NCBI GenBank assembly: GCA_964608735.1
Contig: CAZSPL010000074.1
Location: forward strand, 1-15,684
Direction of reading: 5' to 3'
DNA length: 15,684 bases
Source of the DNA: CAZSPL01 sp964608735
GTDB taxonomy: Bacteria > JAJVIF01 > JAPKYR01 > CAZSPL01
The notes under the pieces are model-generated. The model was not told where the DNA came from, ran no database searches, and saw only the letters and a program-made list of their open reading frames with translations. The translations under genes and the position numbers were made by a program. Below are positions 8,068 through 13,939 of this stretch, piece after piece; the first letter of the stretch is position 1, and the number at the start of each line of letters is the position of its first letter.

Positions 8068-9483
8068 ATGGAAGCCAAGGTCGAAAATAAACGCGTAAAG
8101 CAGCTCGGGATATTCCTGCTCTATTTCACCATCTTCGCGCTGCCGATAATGTGGCCGCCGGCATCGTATGTCCTCACCAAGGACCGCGCGTATTCGTGGA
8201 ACGACCAGGCGCGCATCGCCACGGTCGAGGCGTTGGTCGAGAGGCATACGTTCAAGATAGAGGAATCACGCTACGGGCTTTTCACGGGCGATAAGATAAT
8301 GAACGGCTCGTCGTTCTACGCCACCAAACCGCCGGTGCTGTCATTCATCGGCGGGCTTGTTTATGAGCCGCTGTACCTCATCTGGCCGGTTTTCCACGAC
8401 GGCGAGAAGCTTTCGTACTGGGACCGGGAAGAGATAATCTATCCGTTCGTGACGCTGTTCACCATCGGGATTTCCTCGGCGCTGATGCTGGTATTCCTCT
8501 TCAAAGCGCTGCTGCTGTTCGACATGCGCGAGCGGTTCAGGTGGTGGATTGTGTTTGCCGTCGGATTCGGCTCGCTGATATTTACATACACGACAGTATT
8601 CAACAACCATTCGTTCTCGGCGGCATGGCTGTTCATCGGTTTTTATTTCATATTGCGCGCGCACCTGGGCGCGGCGCGGGAGTATCAGAGCGAAGGGAGC
8701 AAGCCGGTTCGTCCGCGAATGCTCGACGGTTTCATCGGCGGGATGTGTATCGCGCTCGCGGGCGTATGCGACCTTTCCGGCGCGCTTGCATTTTTGCCGC
8801 TCGGTTTCCTGCTGATGCTGATGTCGCGGAAAACGCTTCGCCTGCTTCCGATGTATATCCTCGGCGCGCTGGTGTTCCTGCTGCCGCATTTCGCGCTGAA
8901 CTGGAAGATAACCGGCGACCCGTTTACGCCGGTTTACCTGATGCGCTCGAAGTACCTTACGACGATGCCGGGATATTTCGGCGAGGTATTCGACCAGGGG
9001 GAAGTGCACTGGTATTCCCAGGAACGATGGGTATACATATTCCATTCGCTCTTCGGACAGCGCGGGGCGTTTCTGTATACCCCGGTGCTGTTATTCGGCT
9101 TCGCGGGATTGTATGTCGCGATCAGACGCAACACATACGGGCTGAGGCTTGCGGCGATAACGGCGCTGCTTGGAATCGGCGCGGGCTGGATTTACATGTG
9201 CTTCTGGCCCGCGAACTGGGGTGGAACATCGTATGGCCTTCGCTATGCCGTAACATCGACGCCGCTTATCATCTTCTTCGCGGCCGCGCTGTTCGACGGG
9301 GTGTCGAAAATCAGCTGGAAAACGGCCTTGTTCCGAGAGACGGCAATAATCGGGGGCGTATTGGCGTTGATCGGGGCGGTTTATCCATGGGGCGCGGCGG
9401 GATTTCTTCCGACCACGAATTTCTCGCTCGCGGAGAATATGCAATACATCGGGCTCGATATACTCGATATGCTCCTCAAATAA
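8068..9483 (+). CDS. GT-C fold membrane glycosyltransferase (PMT/ArnT-like)
   Basis: Polytopic membrane protein of 471 residues that probably transfers a sugar from a polyprenyl-phosphate carrier on the outer face of the membrane. After a first membrane helix (about 12-30), the large first loop reads SWNDQARIATVEALVER (44-60), with Asp46 in the place of the catalytic acidic residue of GT-C enzymes. TGDKI..GSSFYATKPPVLSFI (73-94) then matches the KPP motif of the GT39/GT83 group. About ten further hydrophobic segments follow. It starts 5 bases after the preceding stop, with no clear Shine-Dalgarno sequence, so reinitiation is likely. It is the last gene of the operon before a hairpin. It could instead be an O-antigen or protein glycosylation enzyme; the loop motifs favour a GT-C transferase over a Wzy polymerase. 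Confidence 0.8.
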   Translation: MEAKVENKRVKQLGIFLLYFTIFALPIMWPPASYVLTKDRAYSWNDQARIATVEALVERHTFKIEESRYGLFTGDKIMNGSSFYATKPPVLSFIGGLVYEPLYLIWPVFHDGEKLSYWDREEIIYPFVTLFTIGISSALMLVFLFKALLLFDMRERFRWWIVFAVGFGSLIFTYTTVFNNHSFSAAWLFIGFYFILRAHLGAAREYQSEGSKPVRPRMLDGFIGGMCIALAGVCDLSGALAFLPLGFLLMLMSRKTLRLLPMYILGALVFLLPHFALNWKITGDPFTPVYLMRSKYLTTMPGYFGEVFDQGEVHWYSQERWVYIFHSLFGQRGAFLYTPVLLFGFAGLYVAIRRNTYGLRLAAITALLGIGAGWIYMCFWPANWGGTSYGLRYAVTSTPLIIFFAAALFDGVSKISWKTALFRETAIIGGVLALIGAVYPWGAAGFLPTTNFSLAENMQYIGLDILDMLLK

Positions 9484-9486
9484 TAA

Positions 9487-9505
9487 AGCCGCCCCGGGGG
9501 CGGCT
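9487..9505. terminator. GC-rich hairpin between convergent operons
   Basis: AGCCGCCCC at 9487-9495 pairs perfectly with GGGGCGGCT at 9497-9505. The single central base means that the inner pairs must open to form the loop. Read on the minus strand the stem is followed by TTTATTATTT, so it suits the lipoprotein/aminotransferase operon best. On the plus strand it is followed by GAAAATTCC, with no U-tract, so termination of the polysaccharide operon there is weaker. Confidence 0.75.
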
Positions 9506-9528
9506 GAAAATTCCATTGGAAAAGCGCT

Positions 9529-9984
9529 CTATTTGATTCCCTTGAATTCCGCGAGGCCGTATTTCTCCATGCTGACCTTGCTTTTCTGGGTATCCCACCA
9601 TGCGTCGACGAGTTGAGCGTCGTGGTATCCATCTTCGCCGGGAATCTTCATCCATACCTGGACCATGTATTTAGGCGACTTGAAGCCAAGCTCCATACCC
9701 TTGCTCCAGAATTCTTTCGCGAATACACTGCCGATGTGCTGTGATGTGCCGGTGATCTTTTCAGCGTCCTGTGCCCAGTCCTTCTTGAGCCATACCCAGC
9801 ATTTGTCGTTATGCACTTTGATCGAGTTTACGGCGTCGCGTTCTTCCTGTGTAAACTCATCGGTTGCCAGCTTCGCTTCGAGGGCCTGCTTCACGGGCTC
9901 GTCGTGCGGTGATGGCGCCGTGCATCCGCAAAAAAGAAGCAGAATCACACTGAGCGCTACGGTTATCGAAAAAAATGACCTCAT
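9529..9984 (-). CDS. Small putative lipoprotein of unknown function
   Basis: A 151-residue exported protein. The N-terminus MRSFFSITVALSVILLLFCGC is a classic lipoprotein signal: a short basic start, a hydrophobic core and a lipobox ending in Cys21, the likely lipidated residue. The mature part (about 130 residues) is charged and has several tryptophans (WVWLKKDW, VWMKIPGEDGY, DAWWDTQ); I do not recognise a family. Upstream in-frame starts exist (10014, 9993), but the ATG at 9984 has AGGAG with a 9-base spacer and gives the better signal peptide. At 9993 the same AGGAG abuts the ATG with no spacer. It begins 22 bases after the stop of the putrescine-type aminotransferase gene, so co-transcription is likely. 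A functional link between the two is only inferred from position. Confidence 0.82.
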   Translation of the reverse strand: MRSFFSITVALSVILLLFCGCTAPSPHDEPVKQALEAKLATDEFTQEERDAVNSIKVHNDKCWVWLKKDWAQDAEKITGTSQHIGSVFAKEFWSKGMELGFKSPKYMVQVWMKIPGEDGYHDAQLVDAWWDTQKSKVSMEKYGLAEFKGIK

Positions 9985-10006
9985 ATTAACCATCTCCTGT
10001 GCCGGG

Positions 10007-11296
10007 TTATCCAAGCTGCTTCAGGACCTCGTCCAGCCGCTTCAGAACTTCATCGATATCCTTCTGCTGAATCATGAGTGGCGGCTCGATCCTTATAACA
10101 TTTGGATTATTCATAGTGTGCGCCACGAGAACCCCTTTGTCAAACAGGCCTTTCGCCGTCTTGATGGCGGGGTCGCGCCCGGTCATTTCAAGGCCGATCA
10201 TGAGTCCGATGCCGCGGGCGTCCTTTATGTAATGCGGATATTTCGCGCCGATAGCTTTGAGTCCCTGCAGGAAATATCTTCCCATGTTGGAGGCATTTTC
10301 CATCAGGCCTTCCTTCAGAAGGACTTCGATTGTCGCGATGGCGACACAGCAGGCGAGGGGATTTCCGCCGAAAGTGTTGGAGTGGATGAACGGGTTGGGC
10401 TCGAGGCATTTCCATACTTCCGGCGTGCTCATGATAGCCCCTATGGGCAACAGGCCGCCGCCGAGAGCTTTGGCGAGGCATACGATATCCGGGACGACAT
10501 CCCAGTTTTCGCACGCGAGCAGCTTGCCGGTTCGTCCCATGCCTGACTGGACTTCATCGAATATCAGAAGCACTCCCTTCTGCCTGGTGATATTTCTCAC
10601 CGCGGTCAAGTAGTTGCTGTCCGGCACCCTGATGCCAGCTTCGCCCTGCACCGGTTCGAGTATCACGGCGGCGGTTTCATCGGTGATGGCTGCTTCGAGA
10701 GCGGCGGCGTCATTCCATGCCACGGCGCTGAATCCCGGAACGAGCGGCTCATAGGGCTTGCGGAACACTTCCCTCTGGGTGGCGGACAGCGCGCCGAGGG
10801 TCTTGCCGTGATATGCCATATCCATGGCGATTATCTCGTGCTTGCCGGTATACAGGAACGCGAGCTTGATGGCGGCTTCCACCGCTTCAGTCCCGGAGTT
10901 GGCGAAGAACGTGTACTGGAGTTCGCCAGGGGTGATATCCGAAAGCAGCTTGGCGAGCCGCGCTTGGTCGGCGTTCAGTAGTTCCTGGCTGCTTATGCCT
11001 ATGAAATCGAGCTGGTTTTTCATCGCCTGGACGATCTTTGGATGCATATGCCCGGTGTTGAACACGCCATAGCCGCCGAGACAGTCGAGGAATTCATGCC
11101 CCATGATGTCGCGCAGGTGAATCCCATGCCCGTCCCATTCGATGTTCCCGGCATCCCCCGATTTGCGCCATTTGGTCAGCGCGGGGTTCACATGGTCGTG
11201 AAGCCACTTCAGGGTCTGCTCGGTGATTTCCTTTTTATCCTCCTCGGAGAGGCCTTTCTTGTTGATGTTGAATTTCAGCTCATTGATTTCACGCAC
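10007..11296 (-). CDS. patA: Putrescine aminotransferase-like class III aminotransferase
   Basis: Cytoplasmic PLP enzyme predicted to transfer an amino group from putrescine (or a similar terminal amine) to 2-oxoglutarate, giving 4-aminobutanal and glutamate. From recall it resembles E. coli PatA along its whole length: LDCLGGYGVFNTGH, SSQELL, FFANSGTEAVEAA, YHGKTLGALSAT, VILEPVQGEAG, FDEVQSGMGRTGK, DIVCLAKALGGG (the PLP lysine), SNTFGGNPLAC and IRIEPPL. It has 429 residues from a GTG at 11296, which has GAGG with an 8-base spacer. A TTG 27 bases upstream (11323) would add nine residues, MFHFSEVNT, and is less likely. Class III assignment is very firm; putrescine is the best substrate guess, but ornithine or other omega-amines are possible. 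The lipoprotein gene follows in the same direction. Confidence 0.93.
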   Translation of the reverse strand: MREINELKFNINKKGLSEEDKKEITEQTLKWLHDHVNPALTKWRKSGDAGNIEWDGHGIHLRDIMGHEFLDCLGGYGVFNTGHMHPKIVQAMKNQLDFIGISSQELLNADQARLAKLLSDITPGELQYTFFANSGTEAVEAAIKLAFLYTGKHEIIAMDMAYHGKTLGALSATQREVFRKPYEPLVPGFSAVAWNDAAALEAAITDETAAVILEPVQGEAGIRVPDSNYLTAVRNITRQKGVLLIFDEVQSGMGRTGKLLACENWDVVPDIVCLAKALGGGLLPIGAIMSTPEVWKCLEPNPFIHSNTFGGNPLACCVAIATIEVLLKEGLMENASNMGRYFLQGLKAIGAKYPHYIKDARGIGLMIGLEMTGRDPAIKTAKGLFDKGVLVAHTMNNPNVIRIEPPLMIQQKDIDEVLKRLDEVLKQLG

Positions 11297-11382
11297 GGTA
11301 TTAACCTCGCTAAAGTGAAACAATTCACAAGTAATCTCGTCAAATGGCCTTTGCTGTTGCCACCCATATTCAGGGCGAAGGG

Positions 11383-11391
11383 ATTATATCA
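11383..11391 (-). promoter_or_regulatory. Extended -10 promoter for the aminotransferase operon
   Basis: On the minus strand the sequence reads TGATATAAT: a perfect -10 (TATAAT, forward 11383-11388) preceded by the TGN extension. No good -35 is present, which extended -10 promoters can tolerate. Transcription would start near 11376, leaving a leader of about 80 bases before the GTG at 11296. Confidence 0.55.
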
Positions 11392-11409
11392 CAGGAAAGT
11401 GTCCCGGCG

Positions 11410-11426
11410 TAACCCCCGGCGGGTTA
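11410..11426. promoter_or_regulatory. Inverted repeat between divergent promoters, candidate operator
   Basis: TAACCC (11410-11415) and GGGTTA (11421-11426) form a perfect 6+6 inverted repeat with a 5-base centre. It overlaps the -35 position of the minus-strand promoter and lies 14 bases upstream of the candidate -35 of the plus-strand promoter, so one bound protein could influence both. No regulator is assigned. Confidence 0.3.
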
Positions 11427-11440
11427 TCCCGGCTCCTGGA

Positions 11441-11469
11441 TTGAACAGCGGGGTATATCGGGGTAAGAT
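11441..11469 (+). promoter_or_regulatory. Candidate sigma-70 promoter for the sugar-nucleotide dehydratase
   Basis: TTGAAC at 11441-11446 and TAAGAT at 11464-11469 are separated by 17 bases, each matching 4 of 6 consensus positions. The expected start point is near 11476, about 23 bases before the ATG at 11499. The Shine-Dalgarno GGAG at 11490-11493 would then sit inside a short leader. Confidence 0.45.
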
Positions 11470-11498
11470 TAGGGAACGAGAAGCATAATGGAGACAAC

Positions 11499-12449
11499 AT
11501 GAAAGCGTTAATCACCGGCATATCCGGATTCGTGGGCTCCCACCTCGCGGAGCTGCTTATCGAGAAGGGATTCGAAGTCGACGGCACTATCCGATGGCGA
11601 AGCAAGCGGGACAACATCGTGCATATCAAGGACAAGATCACCTTGCATGAATGCGATATCAAGGATGCATCGAGCGTGCGTAAGACGATATTCGAAAGCC
11701 GTCCGGGCTACATTTTCCACCTCGCGGCGCAGTCGTTCGTGCATACATCGTGGGCCGCCCCGGGCGAGACGCTGATGACGAATATCCAGGGGCAGTTGAA
11801 CGTGCTGGAAACAATGCGCGATGCCGACTGGGACTGCCGGTGCCTCGTCATCGGCTCGAGCGAGGAATACGGAAAGGTTACGGCGGATGAGCTTCCCATC
11901 ACGGAAGAGAACGCGCTTCGCCCGTTGAGCCCCTACGGCGTGAGCAAGGTCGCCCAGGATTTGCTGGCCTACCAGTACCACCAGTCGTTCGGCACCGACC
12001 TCGTGCGTACGCGGGCATTTAACCATACCGGGCCGAGGCGCGGCGAGGTTTTCGTGACGAGCAACTTCGCCAAGCAGATTGCCGAGATAGAGGCGGGGAA
12101 GAAAGAGCCGGTGATAATGGTGGGCAATCTCGATGCGCAGCGCGATTTCAGCGACGTGCGCGATGTCGCGCGGGCATATCTCCTGGCGATAGAGAATTGC
12201 GTCATCGGTGAGGTCTACAACATCTGCTCCGGAAGGGCGATAAAGATAAGGGGACTGCTCGACATGCTTCTCGCGCAGAGCAAGGCGAAAATTGAGATCA
12301 GGCAGGATCCGTTGAGGCTGCGTCCGAGCGATGTGATGGTCCTCGAGGGGAGCGCGGAGAAGTTTAAAAAAGCGACCGGCTGGACGCCGGAGATTCCATT
12401 CCAGAAAACGATCACGGATTTGCTTGAATTCTGGCGTGAACGGGTTTGA
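11499..12449 (+). CDS. GDP-mannose 4,6-dehydratase-family SDR enzyme
   Basis: Extended short-chain dehydrogenase acting on a sugar nucleotide, most likely GDP-mannose 4,6-dehydratase, or the related reductase that makes GDP-6-deoxy sugars. It has 316 residues: the NAD(P) loop TGISGFVGSH (Gly7, Gly10, Gly13), HLAAQSFVHTSW, the active-site stretch GSSEEYG (119-125) and the catalytic YGVSK (Tyr146, Lys150). FNHTGPRRGEVFVTSNFAKQ (174-192) is typical of the GMD/RMD group, and DFSDVRDVARAY and the C-terminal substrate region follow. The length is short for classical Gmd (about 345-370) and nearer to Rmd. The ATG has GGAG at 11490-11493 with a 5-base spacer. It is transcribed alone, away from the glycan operon, but could supply a GDP-deoxysugar to it. 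Confidence 0.9.
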   Translation: MKALITGISGFVGSHLAELLIEKGFEVDGTIRWRSKRDNIVHIKDKITLHECDIKDASSVRKTIFESRPGYIFHLAAQSFVHTSWAAPGETLMTNIQGQLNVLETMRDADWDCRCLVIGSSEEYGKVTADELPITEENALRPLSPYGVSKVAQDLLAYQYHQSFGTDLVRTRAFNHTGPRRGEVFVTSNFAKQIAEIEAGKKEPVIMVGNLDAQRDFSDVRDVARAYLLAIENCVIGEVYNICSGRAIKIRGLLDMLLAQSKAKIEIRQDPLRLRPSDVMVLEGSAEKFKKATGWTPEIPFQKTITDLLEFWRERV

Positions 12450-12459
12450 GGAGGGAATA

Positions 12460-12476
12460 ACGGCACAGGCTGCCGT
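12460..12476 (+). terminator. Weak hairpin downstream of the dehydratase gene
   Basis: ACGGCA (12460-12465) and TGCCGT (12471-12476) pair perfectly around a 5-base loop, 10 bases after the stop codon. There is no U-tract directly after it, so intrinsic termination would be inefficient. It may be an mRNA 3'-end stem. Confidence 0.3.
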
Positions 12477-12512
12477 CCCGCGCACCGGTTTTCGCAGGGA
12501 AATATCAGCAAA

Positions 12513-12558
12513 GTATAGTTCCACCGGCTATACACTATTCTTGATAGGCGCATATAAT
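12513..12558 (+). promoter_or_regulatory. Possible promoter with overlapping inverted repeat
   Basis: A perfect TATAAT lies at 12553-12558, with TATACA at 12529-12534 as a possible -35 (4 of 6, 18-base spacer). The inverted repeat GTATAG-N9-CTATAC (12513-12518 and 12528-12533) overlaps that -35. The predicted transcript would have a leader of about 120 bases before the ATG at 12684. This occupies the middle of the 234-base intergenic stretch; apart from the hairpin at 12460 and the small palindrome at 12630 I see nothing else there. Confidence 0.35.
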
Positions 12559-12629
12559 CAGCATTACAGGTAATCAAATCCAGTAAAGTTTATTTCAATG
12601 GAAATTAAGAGTTCATTAAGGTAGATAAG

Positions 12630-12642
12630 AATAGATACTATT
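12630..12642. repeat. Short perfect inverted repeat upstream of the unknown gene
   Basis: AATAG-ATA-CTATT, 5+5 with a 3-base centre, lies 42 bases before the ATG at 12684. The TACTAT element inside it resembles the arms of the operator at 13880-13902, but the spacing differs. Confidence 0.25.
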
Positions 12643-12683
12643 TGAAGTCAAACACTACTACAGCCTGAGGTTGACTGGAGTTT

Positions 12684-13058
12684 ATGACCAAGCTATCTGA
12701 GCGCAAGCATTCACGAGCGCGACTTGAGGGGTTGCTTTATAAGGGCTCGGGGTACCTGGTTAAGGGCATCTCCGAGGAAGAATTCAATGTCTGGAAGAAG
12801 AGCGTGCTTTTCCATGGCCGGGAAGTCTTTGGCGATGGATCGTCGGAATTGGAATCGCTTCAGCGGATTTTCACACGTTCAGATGATGAGTGCGAGTACG
12901 GCGAGCCCGATGGCAAATACTTCGTCAAGGCTTTGGATGTGATGCGACTGGCTACCTCTCTGTTGTACAAATACCTGGTGAAGTTGAACCGGGAGTCGGC
13001 GGCGGGGGCGGAAGAGATAGCGGGGAAGATAAGGGAAGTCTCGGAACAGGATGAATAA
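12684..13058 (+). CDS. Hypothetical protein, 124 residues
   Basis: I do not recognise this protein. It has no signal peptide and no membrane segment; it is charged, with a basic start (MTKLSERKHSRARLEGLLYKG) and an acidic C-terminus ending in DE. The middle reads GISEEEFNVWKKSVLFHGREVFGDGSSELESLQRIF, and the last third (DVMRLATSLLYKYLVKLNRE onward) is probably helical, so a small soluble, possibly helical protein is likely. TGGAG lies just before the ATG with a short 3-base spacer. A strong terminator follows 52 bases after the stop, and the next gene is convergent, so it is probably a single-gene transcript. The coding call rests on the complete frame, the ribosome binding site and the fit between regulatory signals. 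Confidence 0.7.
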   Translation: MTKLSERKHSRARLEGLLYKGSGYLVKGISEEEFNVWKKSVLFHGREVFGDGSSELESLQRIFTRSDDECEYGEPDGKYFVKALDVMRLATSLLYKYLVKLNRESAAGAEEIAGKIREVSEQDE

Positions 13059-13110
13059 TCTGAAATAATATGTAACCGAATATTCCTGAGATAGACGGTT
13101 ATCGCTTCAT

Positions 13111-13134
13111 AAAACCGCCGGCAGGCGGTTTTTT
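13111..13134 (+). terminator. Strong intrinsic terminator between convergent genes
   Basis: AAAACCGCC (13111-13119) pairs perfectly with GGCGGTTTT (13124-13132) around a GGCA loop, and the run of six T ends at 13134. It terminates the gene at 12684. Read on the minus strand a four-T stretch follows the stem, so it can also end the HxlR-family transcript, whose stop codon abuts it. Confidence 0.88.
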
Positions 13135-13817
13135 CATTCCTTCAGGTCAAACTGTGATTCGATCGCCGGCATGAACACGTGGTAAAACCTTAACGCCTCT
13201 TCAACCGAGCCTTCGATGGTAATCTTGCCATTTTCGACCAGTTCCTCGACTGGAGTGTCCATCATCAGCAGGGATTTATATGTATCCAAGTCCATGCTTA
13301 CGCTGAAGACCGGGCAGTCCGCGGGTCCGAATCGCGAATCGATCTCGCCGTCCTGAATTCTGACATGCATGATTTCGTCGCCAACCCTGATTTCATAGCT
13401 GCCGTTGAGCTGTTTCGCCAGTTCTTCATTGTAGATGTAGCGCATGGCAAGGGTCGCCCATCCCGCCCTGAAGTACTTCGTGTCATTGCTGACCCGCTGT
13501 TTTGAAATCACCGTCGCTCCCCAATGCCCGATGGCTGATACCACGGGCTCGAGCGAATGGCCGATACCGGTGAGTTCATAGACCGCCGATGCGGCCGGTG
13601 GTGGAAGGCGTCTCCGGATGATAAGGTCGTAGCTCTCCATCTCCTTCAACCGGTGGGAGAGAAGGTTTGTTCCAATCCCGGGTAAGCCGTCAACCAGGTC
13701 GGTGAACCGTTTGGGTCCCTCAAGAAGTTCTCGAACAATGAGCAGGGTCCATCGTTCACCTATGATATCGAGTGCCATCGCAAGCATGCAGAATTGCTTG
13801 TAGCTTCTTTTTCCCAT
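13134..13817 (-). CDS. HxlR-family transcriptional regulator with SCP2-like C-terminal domain
   Basis: DNA-binding regulator of 227 residues. Residues 1-105 are a typical HxlR winged helix: Cys10, ALDIIGERWTLLIVRELLEGPKRFTDL (15-41), GIGTNLLSHRLKEMESYDLIIRR (47-69) and a beta-wing with VYELTGIG. Residues from about 140 to 215 (YEIRVGDEIMHVRIQDGEID, ending VEELVENGKITIEGSVEEALRFYHVF) look like an SCP2 sterol/lipid-carrier domain, which could bind a hydrophobic ligand. Cys10 sits where redox-sensing HxlR proteins have their conserved Cys. The ATG at 13817 has no Shine-Dalgarno sequence, and its best promoter would leave an almost leaderless mRNA. It is divergent from the COG3580/COG3581 operon, and the intervening DNA contains a matching palindrome, so it probably controls that operon and perhaps itself. 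Confidence 0.9.
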   Translation of the reverse strand: MGKRSYKQFCMLAMALDIIGERWTLLIVRELLEGPKRFTDLVDGLPGIGTNLLSHRLKEMESYDLIIRRRLPPPAASAVYELTGIGHSLEPVVSAIGHWGATVISKQRVSNDTKYFRAGWATLAMRYIYNEELAKQLNGSYEIRVGDEIMHVRIQDGEIDSRFGPADCPVFSVSMDLDTYKSLLMMDTPVEELVENGKITIEGSVEEALRFYHVFMPAIESQFDLKE

Positions 13818-13826
13818 AGTATTACA

Positions 13827-13855
13827 TATATACCACAGAATTCAGGAGATAACAA
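13827..13855 (-). promoter_or_regulatory. Candidate promoter of the HxlR-family gene
   Basis: On the minus strand TTGTTA (forward 13850-13855) and TATATA (forward 13827-13832) are 17 bases apart, each 4 of 6 to consensus. The start point would fall at about 13820, only a few bases before the ATG at 13817, which fits the absence of a ribosome binding site. Confidence 0.4.
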
Positions 13856-13857
13856 TT

Positions 13858-13911
13858 ATGAAGAAAGTACTTGACTTTTATATAGTAGCTGCTATACTAT
13901 ATTTATCTTGA
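13858..13911 (+). CDS. Possible 17-residue leader peptide
   Basis: A short frame, MKKVLDFYIVAAILYLS, begins with ATG at 13858 and has AGGAG at 13844-13848 with a 9-base spacer. Its stop overlaps the start of a second minimal frame (TGATG at 13909-13913), which in turn overlaps the GTG of the next gene. However, the best promoter for the operon (-35 at 13871) lies inside this frame, so it would be translated only from an upstream start. It may be chance. Confidence 0.22.
   Translation: MKKVLDFYIVAAILYLS
13871..13898 (+). promoter_or_regulatory. Promoter of the COG3580/COG3581 operon
   Basis: TTGACT at 13871-13876 and TATACT at 13893-13898 (5 of 6 each) are separated by 16 bases. Transcription would start near 13905, about 35 bases before the GTG at 13940. 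The spacer and the -10 are covered by the inverted repeat at 13880-13902, which predicts repression by steric block. Confidence 0.7.
13880..13902. promoter_or_regulatory. Perfect 8+8 inverted repeat, candidate HxlR operator
   Basis: ATATAGTA (13880-13887) and TACTATAT (13895-13902) are exact reverse complements with a 7-base centre, GCTGCTA. TACTA/TAGTA half-sites of this kind are known for HxlR/MarR-type winged-helix dimers such as YodB. The site lies between the HxlR-family gene and the divergent operon and covers the operon's promoter spacer and -10. Confidence 0.65.
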
Positions 13912-13939
13912 TGGTTCTGAGGCATTTCACGGAGGCCAT

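Noticed and set aside
8541..9536. A 331-codon plus-strand frame inside the GT-C gene
   Set aside because: Its composition is very Arg-rich with no domain signals, and it overlaps the GT-C membrane gene in another frame.
9985..10014. Upstream start of the lipoprotein gene overlapping the aminotransferase stop
   Set aside because: The AGGAG spacing and the shape of the signal peptide favour the ATG at 9984.
11508..12524. A 338-codon minus-strand frame
   Set aside because: It is antisense to the dehydratase gene, with no recognisable motif and no ribosome binding site that I could find.
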